58,000 bases of DNA. Origin: Diphasiastrum complanatum. Its lineage: Eukaryota; Streptophyta; Lycopodiopsida; Lycopodiales; Lycopodiaceae. Under the pieces are notes generated by a model. It saw only the letters and a list, made by a program, of their open reading frames with translations. It was not told the origin of the DNA and did no database searches. Each line of letters starts with the position of its first letter. Position 1 is the stretch's first letter. Shown here one piece after another: positions 10,962-21,115 of this stretch. A program made the translations under genes and the position numbers. The stretch spans positions 28,606,340 through 28,664,339 of the forward strand of contig CM055111.1 of the NCBI GenBank assembly GCA_029204225.1, read 5' to 3'.

Positions 10962-11822
10962 TGATGAAATTTCAGTTTTAGGACATTAATGATTGTACTT
11001 AACAATCATAGAGAGTTATTGGTTGCTTAATCAATGGATCTATCAAGTTATACACTTTAGATCTTGATCTAGATTCACTACACTTAGATTTAAGCAAGAG
11101 AAATGGATCAAATCTTCATAAACAAGTGAGAGCGGCCTCACACGTGTGGAGTATTGTCCACTATACGGCCTGCACCTGAAACAACAAGTACATAGGTTCT
11201 TGATAGCAATCATTCAATAAAATCACAATTCTATTGACTAGAAATCTCACAAAAGTGTAGAATGCAAAAGTCTCATCAATCTCATTAGCAAAATGATGAT
11301 CCTTTTATGGATCAAGTACATCCACAAGTCTGGTACAGTCCGACAGGTCTTCACACGTGTGAAGAGTGCCACATCACTCAGATCTATCCATTTGATCCAT
11401 CCTTGATTCTTATCCAAAGACGACCTTCTAGAATATGGCTAAAATCCAAAAAGCTAGTCTCCTAGAGTATAGGAATATTCCCTACAAAATAGGATCTGAG
11501 GAAAATGGTCAACTCTTATCTTCTAGAACTCTATACACACGTGTGAACATCCACTTGCCATGTGGGAGCATTTACTCATGCACATGCAAGGATAAGCTAA
11601 CTTCTAGGTGACTAGTCAACTTGACTAAAAACTAGTCATATCATGTTCACACTTGACTTGATTGATACAAAATAAAAGTAGATATTTACAAATATGAAAA
11701 GTACTTTCTTTTACACGCAGGAACATGCTCCACACGTTTGAAATCAGATCATGAATATTGTACTTATGATTGATCTTTATTTACAATAAAAAATGACAAG
11801 TGAGAAGTGACAATTTTCAACA
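10962..11822 (-). repeat. 5' LTR of copia element A (about 861 bp)
   Basis: In element orientation the repeat starts TGTTGAAAATT at 11822 and ends TTTCATCA at 10962, next to the primer-binding site, so it has the canonical TG...CA ends. It contains three CACACGTGTG palindromes (near 11140, 11353 and 11537) plus one variant (near 11734). It is clearly related to the LTR at 13350-13893, with shared blocks throughout. The matching 3' LTR was not found. At 11823 the pol gene of element 2 begins abruptly, so A probably inserted into element 2. Confidence 0.82.
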
Positions 11823-12612
11823 ACTTATAGATCCATCTTGATTGTACTTTATTCTATAGATCCACTTACATGCAAGTGGCTTCTTCCCATGTGGAAGGTG
11901 TACAAGATTACAAGTTTGATTATCTATCAAAGCATCAAACTCTACTTGCATTGCATCTCTCCAAACTTCTGATCTACTAGCATCTTCATAACATGATGGC
12001 TTTTCAAGCATTGTGGTTAGGAAAGAGTAAGAGGTAGAAGGAGTTGTGTCTTCCCTTTGCTTTCCTTTCTCAAAGTGTGTGAGCCTTGAAGGCTCGGCCT
12101 TGTTCCTTGTGGATCTCTTTGGCCCATTTGGTTCTTGAGCTTGATCTTCCAAAAAATCATTTTCAAGAAGCTCCTCCTGCAAGATCTTCAACACATTGAG
12201 GATTAGATGCATTTGAAACCATCTTAGAACTTTGAGATTCATCAAATAAGACATCCTTGCTAGCTTTTACCTTACTTGAAATAGGATCAAATATCCTATA
12301 TCCTTTGCTATTTTCACTATAGCCTACAAATATTCCTTTGAAGGAAGTTGCATCTTCTTTCCTTCTAGTTTCCAAAGGAATGTGGACATAACAATTACAT
12401 CCAAATACTTTAACTTTTACATTGGGCTTATTGCCAAACAAAGCTTGATATGGTGAGATCCCACAATAGCACTACTAGGAAGCCTATTACATAAAAAGTT
12501 AGCACAAGTTATGGCCTCTCCCCAAAATGAGATGGGTAGAGATGCATAAAGCCTCAAGGACTTTGCACATTCACATAGGCTCCTATTTTTCCTCTCGGCC
12601 ACCTCATTTTGT
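11823..12612 (-). pseudogene. copia 2 integrase C-terminus, linker and RT start
   Basis: Three overlapping minus-strand frames give AERKNRSLCECAKSLRLYA and FWGEAITCANFLCNRLPSSA (integrase catalytic end). Next come KPNVKVKVFGCNCYVHIPLE and DATSFKGIFVGYSENSKGYR. The last contains the basic RSTRNKAEP linker and DAMQVEFDALIDNQTC, then LACKWIYRIKYNQDGSI (RT N-terminus). Frameshifts lie near 12440-12470 and 12170-12250. Close match to element A indicates the same family. Confidence 0.88.
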
Positions 12613-12629
12613 TGGGGGGTGCTTTCTCA

Positions 12630-12752
12630 ACTCCAAGAACAATGTCATAGAGGTCATGGATCACAATGATTCCATCCTCGCTTTCCAAATGGAATAGCTT
12701 GTGGAAGTTAGCCTCTCACTAGATTCTAACAAAAATCCACCCATGGATGACA
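12630..12752 (-). pseudogene. copia 2 gag N-terminus fused to integrase by deletion
   Basis: The minus strand starts with ATG at 12750-12752 and reads MSSMGGFLLESSERLTS then SYSIWKARMESL, nearly the same as gag of element A. Within about 40 codons a frame break occurs, and at about 12621 the sequence switches to the integrase region. This is a deletion of most of gag, protease and the integrase core. Confidence 0.85.
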
Positions 12753-13349
12753 TATTGAATGGCTTTCCTATGATATGCACAAAGCTCTCTTGAATAAAAA
12801 TGATCTAAGATAGATTTCTAGCTTTCTACGAAGCTTCTAACTCGGTACAATCAACCTAGCTTAAGCTTGGATGAAGGTGTAATAGATCTACTAAAAAACT
12901 CCTAGCAAAACATGCACTCAAAGATTGAATCTAGCACCTTTTTGCTTGATTTCTCTTCACACACTAAGATCTGAACAAATCAACCTCCTTAATGATATGA
13001 TCTAATGCTTCAAAATGAAATGCTTTAATTACTCAAACCTCTATTTGATCATTAGCATTCAATGGATTGAACCTAGATCTAGACAATGCATAAAAAATCG
13101 TGAATTTTGGACTAGTATGCAGGCTTTTGGACCAAAAACACTATAGAGACTTGATTTGAAGGTTGATGTATAGTTTCACACGTGTGGACATTACACCTGC
13201 AGCCCACAAATTGATCTGGACAAAAAGATTGAAGTTATCACTCTCCTAGAGCTCGCCCACTCAAGTGTAGTTCATAAACAACAGTATGTCAATGACTGTC
13301 ACAAGTTTTATGGATCATTACATCACTCTTGTACTTGGCTCTGATACCA
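12753..13349 (-). other. copia 2 leader and primer-binding site
   Basis: The leader between gag and LTR, homologous to that of element A. A CACACGTGTG palindrome lies near 13177. The PBS complement GCTCTGATACCA is at 13338-13349, directly adjacent to the LT‌R. Confidence 0.8.
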
Positions 13350-13893
13350 TGTTGATTTTTTGAAGGAAAAAAAAGACAATGATTGATTGTATAAATCAAT
13401 CTACAAGAGTTATTGATTGCTAAATCCAGAGATCTATCAAGCTCTATAGGCTAAATCTTGATCTAGAAACAGTGCACTATGATTTTAGCAAGAGCAATGG
13501 ATCTAATGATAAAAAACAAACAAAGGAGGCCTCACACGTGTGGAGGATAGTCACTGTATGGACTACAGCTTGAGAGCAAAGTACACTTGCATACAAACCC
13601 ATTCCAAGCATCAAAACACAATTCTAACGAGTGAATTACAAGCAAATTGCTAGATTGCCAATGTCTCATTAACTTTCTATTGATTTGGTTGATCACTTTA
13701 TAGATCAAGTACATCTACGAGTTGTGTACTGTCCAGCAGGCCTTCACACATGTGAAGAGTGCCTTTTCATCTAGATCCACCAATAGGAGCCAAATATGCC
13801 CATTATCCAAAGTTGACTTATCACACTAGCTAGAAACCAAAAACTAGTATTCGCAAAATAGGGATAGTCCCTATCAAATAGGATCTAGTGGAA
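13350..13893 (-). repeat. LTR of copia element 2, truncated
   Basis: In plus orientation it begins TGTTGATTTTT next to the PBS. It is related to the LTR of element A along its length: shared blocks include CCTCACACGTGTGGAG, TAGATCAAGTACATC and the GTGAAGAGTGCC stretch. Similarity ends near 13893, so its outer end is lost. It carries the CACACGTGTG palindrome near 13533 and a mutated CACACATGTG near 13745. Confidence 0.8.
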
Positions 13894-13929
13894 TATCTTG
13901 GAAGTTTATTATACTTGTTCTTCTCTTTG

Positions 13930-14515
13930 GCTAACATTTCTTGACCTTCTAATGAGGGATTTTACTGCTTCTCGCCTTTGTTCTTCTTGTAATAGGATGT
14001 CGTGAAGGTCTTCGAATGTTAGTAGCCTCTCCTTGATGCAATGCTACTTGCAAACATTTGGAAAAAGAATATTCATTGCCATGTGAACTAACTCCACATC
14101 CCTTACTGGTTTGCCAATTGTGGTCAAATGGTCTCGCAACTCTTTGATTCACATGAAAAATGATTCTATCTCTTCATTTTCCTCCATGCGAATGCCAATC
14201 AATTTGGTTTTTAAAACTATCATTCATGAAGGATTCACTAGTAAAAACTGTGCTCTGAGTGCCTCCCAAGTGCCTCTTGCAGTCACAACTTCACTAATAT
14301 GGGCGATAACATGATCCTTCACAGTCAAATGGATCAATGATAAGGCCTTTTCAGCCCTTTTGTCAATGAGCGGATGTTAGTTGGAGTTGTGTTTGGGCAT
14401 TGTTTCACCCTAGTGATGATGTCCCATTGCTCCTTATCCATTAAAATGCTCTTCATTTTAACTTCCAAATGCTATAATTGGACACCCCATCCAATTTGCT
14501 GGCTTCTCCAAGAAT
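13930..14515 (-). pseudogene. Degenerate copia gag fragment, second family
   Basis: The minus strand, read across several stops and shifts, gives KLDGVSNYSIWKLK near 14500. It continues with KSILMDKEQWDII, then HLTVKDHVIAHISEV, TWEALRAQFLLVNPS, IKELRDHLTTIGKP and FEDLHDILLQEEQRR near 13960. This is the ordered set of blocks of UBN2-type copia gag. The variants differ from gag of element A, so it is another family. Stops occur near 14255 and 14150, among others, and no flanking LTR is seen. Confidence 0.78.
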
Positions 14516-15173
14516 AGATTTCCCCAATCCTGCCATTCTGTCAAAAATTGCCCTTTTGGTGCTTTAAAGAAGGTCTTAGAGTGTGATTGGAAGTCTCGTA
14601 ACTCACTTTAAGATTTGACCAAAAAAATTTCAGTGCTCCTGCCGCTTGATTTGACCTAACTCACCAAAATCGGCCCAATTTTAGCGAAATGCTCCAATGT
14701 AGCTTCATGAACTACCTCACCCTTGAAATAGTTTAGTTTGACCTTTGATCTACTTTCCCTCCACGATTCAGTGATCACTCTATCTGAGAGAAGTTGTACT
14801 TGTATGATACAATCCTTAATTTGGAGAAAATTGGCTTTCAGACGGTCCTAACCAAAGCAAAGACCACTTAGTTATGGCTTCTAGGAGAAATGAATAAATT
14901 CTTCAACTTGACGAAAAACTCCCTTTCAAATGAATTTGGACTTCAAGTCCCCTTTCAAAATGAAAATTTTAAATGAGGTTGAACGGCCCTATGCCCTTTG
15001 GTCCCTTCACTTGACTTTCTTGAAAATTTAGTGGTTGTTCGCGATCCAATGGCCCATAATAATTCAGTGGAGGGTTGGTCCTATAGTCAGAAGCACATCC
15101 GTGCGCCCAGCCTATTCCTTTGAGCAACTAAAACCTTGAATACACTAGAGCTCTAGCCCAGTTCGCTGCATGT

Positions 15174-15245
<72 letters not shown>

Positions 15246-15487
15246 CTCTTCTAGATTTTCAATCTAATCTTGCTGGTTCACTAATAAAGGTGTCACGACA
15301 CACATGCCATCAATCTATATTGGTTTCAAAGGGGTTCTCCGAGTTTGTAAGAGAGAGAGGACATGGATGGGTGGAGAACTTTTGGGATTGCAATCCTAAT
15401 GTGTTAGAGATCATCACAGTCTCGCCATAACTTATGTCTATTCAATCAAGTGTAAATGTCGTTAACAAGATAATTCTCCAATATGTA
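14516..15487. other. Unassigned sequence with a GA microsatellite
   Basis: No coding region is supported. The region may include more decayed retroelement DNA upstream of the gag relic. A GA array lies at 15173-15242. Confidence 0.4.
15173..15242 (+). repeat. (GA)n microsatellite, about 70 bp
   Basis: A GA array with one AAA interruption near 15181. Confidence 0.97.
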
Positions 15488-15734
15488 ATAACCTCCAGAT
15501 TTTTTTTAGAGTGTATTTGGAGGATGCCTTAAATGGCATTATATTGCACCTGAATTTATTGTACATGAATTTATGGAGCACTAAATACAATACACATTGT
15601 AAGGTACTATTACTATTTTTAGGGAGTCACACAATTCAAAACTCGCTATTTTTGGAAAATCACATAAATCCAAATTTACTATATTTAGAAATGCTTCTAA
15701 AAATAGATTTAAAATAAATAAATCTGGAGGTTAT
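15488..15734. mobile_element. MITE-like element, 247 bp, TA target duplication
   Basis: The ends are inverted repeats: ATAACCTCCAGATTT at 15488-15502 and its reverse complement at 15720-15734 (15 of 15 identical, then partial similarity). Each end is flanked by TA (15486-15487 and 15735-15736). There is no coding capacity and the interior is AT-rich. TA duplication with short terminal repeats fits a Tc1/mariner-related MITE, though a PIF-type origin is not excluded. Confidence 0.72.
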
Positions 15735-16256
15735 TATGAAGGGCCTCCCATCGCGGAAGGCCCTCGCTCGAAGGCCTTACCCTATACATACATTGTGGCT
15801 AGGTGTGAACTCATATCGTGCATACATGCACGATCCACTTAAAATTGGGGACTATCATAACCTAGGGCATAATAATGAGATCTAATTTTTTCCTACAAAT
15901 TTGATGTGTAATTTTCAGCCCTCAAAATAAAGCGGCCTTCATGGATAAAATCTTGAAATTGTGAGTTGTCTTGGAGTGTTTGTGGGCCCCACATAATTTA
16001 AGAGCAAGAGCTTCCTTGGAATCCTCTAAGATATCTCTTTTCAAGAAGTAATGGATTTTTGGTGACTATTCTACCCATTTTTGAACAGATTAAATAGTCA
16101 CCTGTTTTAAAAAAAAAAAATAGTGCAGATTTTGCCTGCGTCTGCCATGTGGCAGCATCGGATTGGTCTCAAAATTTTTTAGTGCTGATTTTGCTTGCGT
16201 CTGCCACATGGCAGCAAAGGATTGGTTTAAAAAGGGTCCAAAAATCCATTACGCAA
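15735..16256. other. Non-coding sequence with a 61-bp-spaced duplication
   Basis: No gene is seen. Two similar blocks, containing AGATTTTGCCTGCGTCTGCC near 16128 and GATTTTGCTTGCGTCTGCC near 16188, each end in a TGGCAGCA...GGATTGGT pair. They form a diverged tandem duplication just left of the hairpin at 16257. Confidence 0.5.
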
Positions 16257-16347
16257 TGGACTGGGCCGGGCAGAGGCCATTCCGCCCAGTTCGAAATTTT
16301 TTTGGAAATCCGAACTGGGCAGAATGGCCTCTGCCCGGCCCATTCCA
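16257..16347. repeat. Hairpin, 37-nt arms, 17-nt loop
   Basis: Left arm 16257-16293 and right arm 16311-16347 are reverse complements with about two mismatches. The core GGGCCGGGCAGAGGCCATTC is GC-rich in an AT-rich setting. The loop is 17 nt. A transcript from either strand would fold into a stable stem of small-RNA-precursor size. Confidence 0.85.
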
Positions 16348-16527
16348 TAGTACGTAACATCCTCCATTATATCTCTAAAGTCCATTTTTGAAAAAAATTG
16401 TCAGTTCCCTCTCGCCTAATTTTTTTTTGGGAATTTAAACCGGGCAAAATGGCCTCTGCCCGGCCCATTCCATAGTACGTAACATCCTCCGTTATATCTC
16501 TAAAGTCGAATTTTGAAAAAAATTGTG
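16316..16527. repeat. Direct duplication of about 85 bp, offset about 127 bp
   Basis: The block at 16316-16400, which includes the right arm of the hairpin and GTACGTAACATCCTCC, is repeated at 16443-16527 with few differences. The second copy therefore has a further half-stem able to pair with the left arm. Confidence 0.85.
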
Positions 16528-17698
16528 GGTTCCATTCCTAGTCTATGCATGGTCAGATGACATTCTCTCTCCTTGATAAGGAGTGTCCTAGGCTCATCAA
16601 ATTGTGCTCAATAAGGAGTCAGCAATCCATCCATGCTGATTGATGTATAGAAGATGAGGATCGAGCGAGTGTGGCAGTCGGTGGAAGAAACAAAAAACTC
16701 AAGTGTGTGACTTCTCCTCGCTTTCCAGGTATGTTGTGGCTGCTCGTCTTTCCTTTGCTTCCCTTTGTTCCTTTCTTGTGAGATGAAGGGAGTCATGTGG
16801 GCTTTTGTTAACCCCCTTCCAAAAACCCCAAAATTTTGGTGTTTTGATTCATTTCGCTATCGTGTTTTCCTCCAAAGCAACGCCCATTAGCGTCGGAGCC
16901 CGTGCGGATCCATCTCTGTTATACTAGTATCTTTAGTAATCTTACTTCAAGGTGCATTGTTCGCGCTACCCTGTTGCGATTGAGCTTCCAATGCGCCTGC
17001 ATTAGGGATGAGAGATTGCTTTGAGCTTTTGGCAATGAATAACGGTGTGTGTGTATGTAAATCTAAAACAGCAAAAAAGTCTCTTTATTCTAGTGTAGAT
17101 AGGACACAATTACCAGTTTTGGGCTCTCCAACAAATTTTGAGCCCTTTTACCCGAATGGAAGTTACTTTAACTGAATGAGCTCTTTGTCCCTATCGATGG
17201 GAGTGAAGTGGCAGAGGTTTGTGAAACTTGAAGTAGAACGTTTGTGGACACCAATGATGATCTTGCCTATGATTGCTTAGAGATGCTAAACGGTTACAGT
17301 AGATGCTGTGCAAAGTGAAGTTGATGTGCTCAGACTTCGAATATCTATGCGGAATCTGGTCAAGTGGCACCTTTTCTTGCCATAGAAGCATCATTTACCT
17401 CGGTTTGAATCTGAAGGGGCCTTAAATCAAGTTGGAAGGCTGCAATTGCTATCATTTTTCAGAGTTCTTGGTTGTTGATCTACTTTTTAGCAAATGCATT
17501 TATACATTGTGAGAGATGTGCTGGCTAAGAATGCTTCAGAGAATCGAACCTTGACTGGGCAAGCCCAACTCAAGCACGATACACCAACTCACCATGTGTG
17601 GAAAGATGCTGGCTATGAATGATGCTTAAGGGGTATGTGGTTTGGTTGATTGGGTGGTGGCTCGTTTAAGCTATGAGCTAAACAATACACGTACTCAA
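16528..17698. other. Unassigned non-coding sequence
   Basis: Only short chance frames are present. No protein, RNA gene or repeat is recognised up to the copia element starting at about 17699. Confidence 0.4.
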
Positions 17699-17759
17699 AA
17701 GGAGAGATTAAACATCTACAACTAATCACGAATTACAAGAGTGGCAGAGTAGCCACGAT

Positions 17760-18279
17760 CTAGAGTACTTCTGCTGATGTCATGATATCTGATTTGATAT
17801 TTGTACCCCATGGTACTTGGCTGATTTTCTTGGTCAATTGAGGAGCACGACTGATTTCGTGTTTTGTCGTGTCGTGTCTTGTCGTGTTGTCATTTGTCAA
17901 AAGGTCAGGATTGAAAGCTAGCAAAGCTTTGCCAATAGAAACATTTTGTTTCTTCAGCTCCCTCACAAAGCATGATAGCTTGACTACTCCAAGACTGCTC
18001 CTCTGTTTTTCAAATAGACCTTTGTCTAAGGCCTTTGTGAAAATGTCAGCAACCATGTCTTTCGTTCCAATGAAGGTGGTCTGCAACATCTTCTTCCCAA
18101 TTAGATCCCTGATCAAGTGGTACTTGATCGCAATGTGTTTCGTCCTTGAGTGAAACACAGGGCCTTTTGTCAGATGTATTGCAGATGTGTTGTCCATCTG
18201 CAAAACCAGAGCGCTTATCTAGTAATGGCTGCAACGTCCATACCTGATTCTTCCTCATGGATTCCATCTCCTCGTTCAT
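17760..18279 (-). pseudogene. copia 3 RT start fused to RNase H end
   Basis: The frame 18279-18046 starts with MNEEMESMRKNQVWTL, the N-terminal edge of copia RT. Near 18220 it jumps to residues that belong to RNase H. The frame 18203-17760 carries MDNTSAIHLTKGPVFHSRTK, IAIKYHLIRDLIG and DMVADIFTKALDKGLF, the RNase H tail. The palm, YVDD box and first half of RNase H are all gone. The last 245 bp are repeated at 21116-21360. Confidence 0.87.
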
Positions 18280-18329
18280 GTCTTGGATCCATTTGTCCTT
18301 CTCTGGAGACTCAATTGCCTCTCGAAAGT

Positions 18330-19140
18330 CTATGGTTCGCCACTGAATCCACAGAACTCTTCTAATGTAGAAGTAGAGCTGCCTGGCACGTATCTTGCTG
18401 GCGCTCTTCGTTGTCTTGTCGACCTTTTAGGAGATCCTCTTGGAACTGCAATGCCTTTGCCTTTGTCTGCTCTGCTAGGTCCGAAACCATCTTGGTTTAC
18501 AGGTACTATAGCAGAAGGCTGCCTCTCGAATCTTTCGTCTTCTGCGTCACTCGAATGCGAAGCGACTCGAAAATCTTCGTTTTCGTGTTCGTCTTCTGCT
18601 CCCTGTGTCACTGGTGGCAAATCATAGTACTGTCTTTCAAAAACCTCTTAGCTGATAGGATCATCGCTGGCCATCGTTCTGCTCTCATCAAATCTGACAT
18701 CCCTGACTGTCTTCACAGTGTTTGTCTCTGGCATGTAGACTCTGTAGTATGAAGAATTGTTGTCATATCGTACAAGATATCCCTGTTCAGCTTTCTCATC
18801 AAGCTTCTTTCGAAGCTTATCAGGAATATGTGCATAAGCTGCACAGCCAAAGATTCTGATGTGAGTCAGGTTGGGTTTTCTACCCCACCAAACACCAGAC
18901 TTTCCTGTCCTGTTCTGAATGTATGCAACTGTAGCTACTGCTTCAGCCCACAGTACTTTTGGAGCTTTCGAGTAGGCCATCATGCATCTAGCAGCTTCCA
19001 TTAGGGTCCTATTCTTTCTCTCTGCAACACCGTTGTGCTGCGGTGTGTAAGTTGCAGTCCTTCTGTGAATGATACCACGATCATTGTAGAAGTTAGTGAA
19101 GCGATTCGAGATGTATTCGCCACCTCGATCTGTCCTGATC
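18330..19140 (-). pseudogene. copia 3 integrase C-terminal half and linker
   Basis: The frame 19001-18648 has MEAARCMMAYSKAPKVLWAE, HIRIFGCAAYAHIPDKLR, and GYLVRYDNNSSYYRVYMPE with VRDVRFDES, the conserved end of copia integrase. The next frame 18620-18330 is an acidic and basic linker with SPKRSTRQRRAPARYV. Between 19140 and 19001 the minus strand still reads RTDRGGEY and NGVAERKNRTL, the second Asp and Glu region of the catalytic triad. Confidence 0.88.
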
Positions 19141-19586
19141 TACATCACTTTGTTGTCAGTGCATCTCTCTGCCCAATTCACATACTCTGTGAATTTGTCA
19201 AGTGCTTCTGATTTATTTTGAATAAAATACACTCTGGCAAATTTACTATAATCATCAATGAAGGTAATGTAATATTTCGAGCCTCCTACTGAGATCACAT
19301 TGAAAGGCCCACAGATGTCAAAATGCACTAACTCCAGAATCTTGGTCGTTCTGTAGGAGTCTTTGACAAATGGAGTGGGAGACATCTTACCCTTCAGACA
19401 TGCATCATAGGTGGTCGAATTGTTCGCATTCAAGATGCTGACCCCTGGTATTGCTCCATGATGGCTTTCTTGGTAAAGTGCCATTGAATTCATATGGCAT
19501 AGTCTCCTGTGCCATAGAGTGTCTGACGAATCATCATGAGTCTGATGCACTTGATCTGCAGGCAGGCGTACCTTCAGGTGATACAA
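19138..19586 (-). pseudogene. copia 3 GAG-pre-integrase and integrase core
   Basis: Shows LWHRRLCHMNSMAL and a downstream CLKGK (zinc-binding pre-integrase), then LVHFDICGPFNVISVGGSKY and TFIDDYSKFARVYF, which carries the first Asp of the integrase core. The reading stops at TAG 19138-19140, exactly before the conserved RTDRGGEY. The stop is in frame with what follows, so it is a point mutation. Confidence 0.88.
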
Positions 19587-20158
19587 ATTGCTTTTCTTCT
19601 GCCTTGAGTGATCAGGGTACTGGTACTAGCATCAACAATGTTGCATGCTTCGTCTGAGAACGTCACACGTATCCCTGCATCAACTATTCTTGCCACAGAA
19701 AGCAAGTCCTGCTGCAGTGTAGGCACGAATAGAACATCTTCGAGTCGTCTGTCTTTGCCATTCGTGTTGAGCCACAGTGAACCAATACCGTTCATTTGAT
19801 GTTTGGATCCATCTCCAAGAACAATGAATCTTGATGGATCTACACTTCGAAAATCAGACATAATTTGTCTTGATGTCACGAAGTGTGAGGTAGCTCCTGA
19901 GTCTAGGATTACCTCCTGTGTGTCAGGTGTTGACACTGCACACATGTCTGCACAGATGTAGGCGATCGAACAATTTCTGTTCGATCTCTCTTCGCCCATT
20001 TTCGAGCTCTCTGGCTCCTCGACATAAGACGAATTGTTACTGTTCTCCTGTCTGCTATGTGCTGATTTGTTTCTTGTGTTCAGACGACAGTCCATGGCAG
20101 CATGACCCTTCTTGTGGCAGTGGATACACTCAATTGACAAGGTAGGCTCTGATACCAC
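19574..20158 (-). pseudogene. copia 3 gag zinc knuckle and protease
   Basis: Directly after the primer-binding site the frame reads CIHCHKKGHAAMDC (C-x2-C-x4-H-x4-C nucleic-acid-binding knuckle). Next comes a hydrophilic stretch and the aspartic-protease active site VILDSGATSHF, with VLGDGSKHQMNGIGSLWL and DVLFVPTLQQDLLSVARIVD behind it. The reading frame is open backwards through the PBS into the LTR (to 20389), because the gag capsid region has been deleted. Confidence 0.88.
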
Positions 20159-21115
20159 TGATGCGAAGAATGCATTCAGAAAATGCAAATTCCAGCTAGA
20201 AAAATTCTGGTGACAAACTAATAAAACAAAATCTCGAACGATTTGCGAACAGTTTCGTGAAACTCGAATTATTTCTGTTCGAGAATAATTCGTGCTTGGA
20301 TTAATCAGGCCCTGTAACACAACGAAACGAAACGAAACGAGACGAAATCTGGACGAAAATGAAACGAAGCGAAACGAAGCGAAACTCAAACGAGCTCTGA
20401 CATTGATTCATGCTGAAAGCATAGAGATCGCGAAACGAAACGAAGTACAAGCATTCGCGAAAGGATCAATCAGGCTCTGTAACGAGACGAGACAAGATGA
20501 AACGAAATAAGACGAAACGAAACGAAACCAAACGAAACTTAGGTGAGCTCTTATAGCCAAGTGATCGCGAAGCGAAACATGAAGCGAAAGGATTCGCAAA
20601 CAAGATCAGTTCATCAGGAATTCAGATATGATCGTTGGTCACTGTCGGCTATATCATTCCTACAATCCTTCAGAGTGTAGAAAGACACTGCTGGTCTACT
20701 TTAACAGATTAATATAGCATTCAACAATATCAAACCAAAGTGCGGAACTGAAAGAACAAGTGAATCAGACTCACGAATTGTAGCAGACAAGAATACATTC
20801 AAGATCATACAATCATACAGAATAATAATGTGCACAACAGCTACAAAATTATCTATTGACCTTCTTGATTCTTCAAGCACTGCATGACAGATGCACGCAG
20901 TGCGTTGGCGTGAGAGAAATACAGTTCTCTCACGAATCGCGTCTCGCTTACTAGCGGACTTTTGGATCTACAGATCCTATACAAAATTGTCTCGCATGCA
21001 GGCGGACATGTATTCTGTATTTTCGTCTTCTGACTTCTCGTCTTGCTTACTAGCATACTGTATTATGCATCAAATAGAAAGTATATAGTTGTGTCGTGTA
21101 ACTTCTAGATTAGAG
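20159..21115 (-). repeat. LTR of copia element 3, rich in CGAAA pentamers
   Basis: Its inner edge lies against the PBS complement CTCTGATACCA at 20147-20157, which is separated from the LTR by one base. The outer edge is placed at about 21115, where sequence homologous to the 3' end of the element 3 pol begins; it is uncertain by a few tens of bases. The interior contains runs of CGAAA/CGAAAC pentamers at 20318-20392, 20434-20450, 20486-20540 and 20570-20590. The LTR would supply promoter and polyadenylation signals. Confidence 0.72.

Larger units (their letters stand above)
7187..11822 (-). mobile_element. Ty1/copia element A with 5' LTR, 3' truncated
   Basis: A minus-strand copia element, read right to left: LTR (10962-11822), tRNA-Met-type primer-binding site (10951-10961), leader, gag (10370 to about 9447), protease and integrase (9317-8112), linker, and an RT piece with an internal deletion (7800-7187). 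The domain order PR-IN-RT is diagnostic of copia. The RT catalytic core, RNase H and 3' LTR are missing and the left end is truncated. Frameshifts and a small insertion in gag show it is inactive. Element 2 to the right is a close relative. Confidence 0.93.
11823..13893 (-). mobile_element. Ty1/copia element 2, internally deleted, cut by element A
   Basis: A relative of element A on the minus strand: truncated LTR (13350-13893), primer-binding site (13338-13349), leader, a short gag start (12630-12752), then directly the integrase C-terminus and RT start (12610-11823). Protease, most of gag and most of integrase are deleted. Its pol stops at 11823 exactly where the LTR of element A ends. The continuation was not found on the far side, since A has lost its own 3' end. 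Confidence 0.85.
17699..20158 (-). mobile_element. Ty1/copia element 3 internal region, deleted in gag and RT
   Basis: The minus-strand order is PBS (20147-20157), zinc knuckle, protease, integrase, linker, RT start, then RNase H end. Gag before the zinc knuckle and most of the RT are deleted. Its codon and residue choice differ from elements A and 2, and it resembles Tnt1-like polyproteins. An LTR adjoins it on the right (20159 to about 21115). No LTR is left on the 3' side, where it is cut at about 17699. Confidence 0.9.

Noticed and set aside
16149-16391. Overlapping frames on both strands with similar residues (WAGQRPF)
   Set aside because: They arise because the hairpin reads alike on both strands; not genes.
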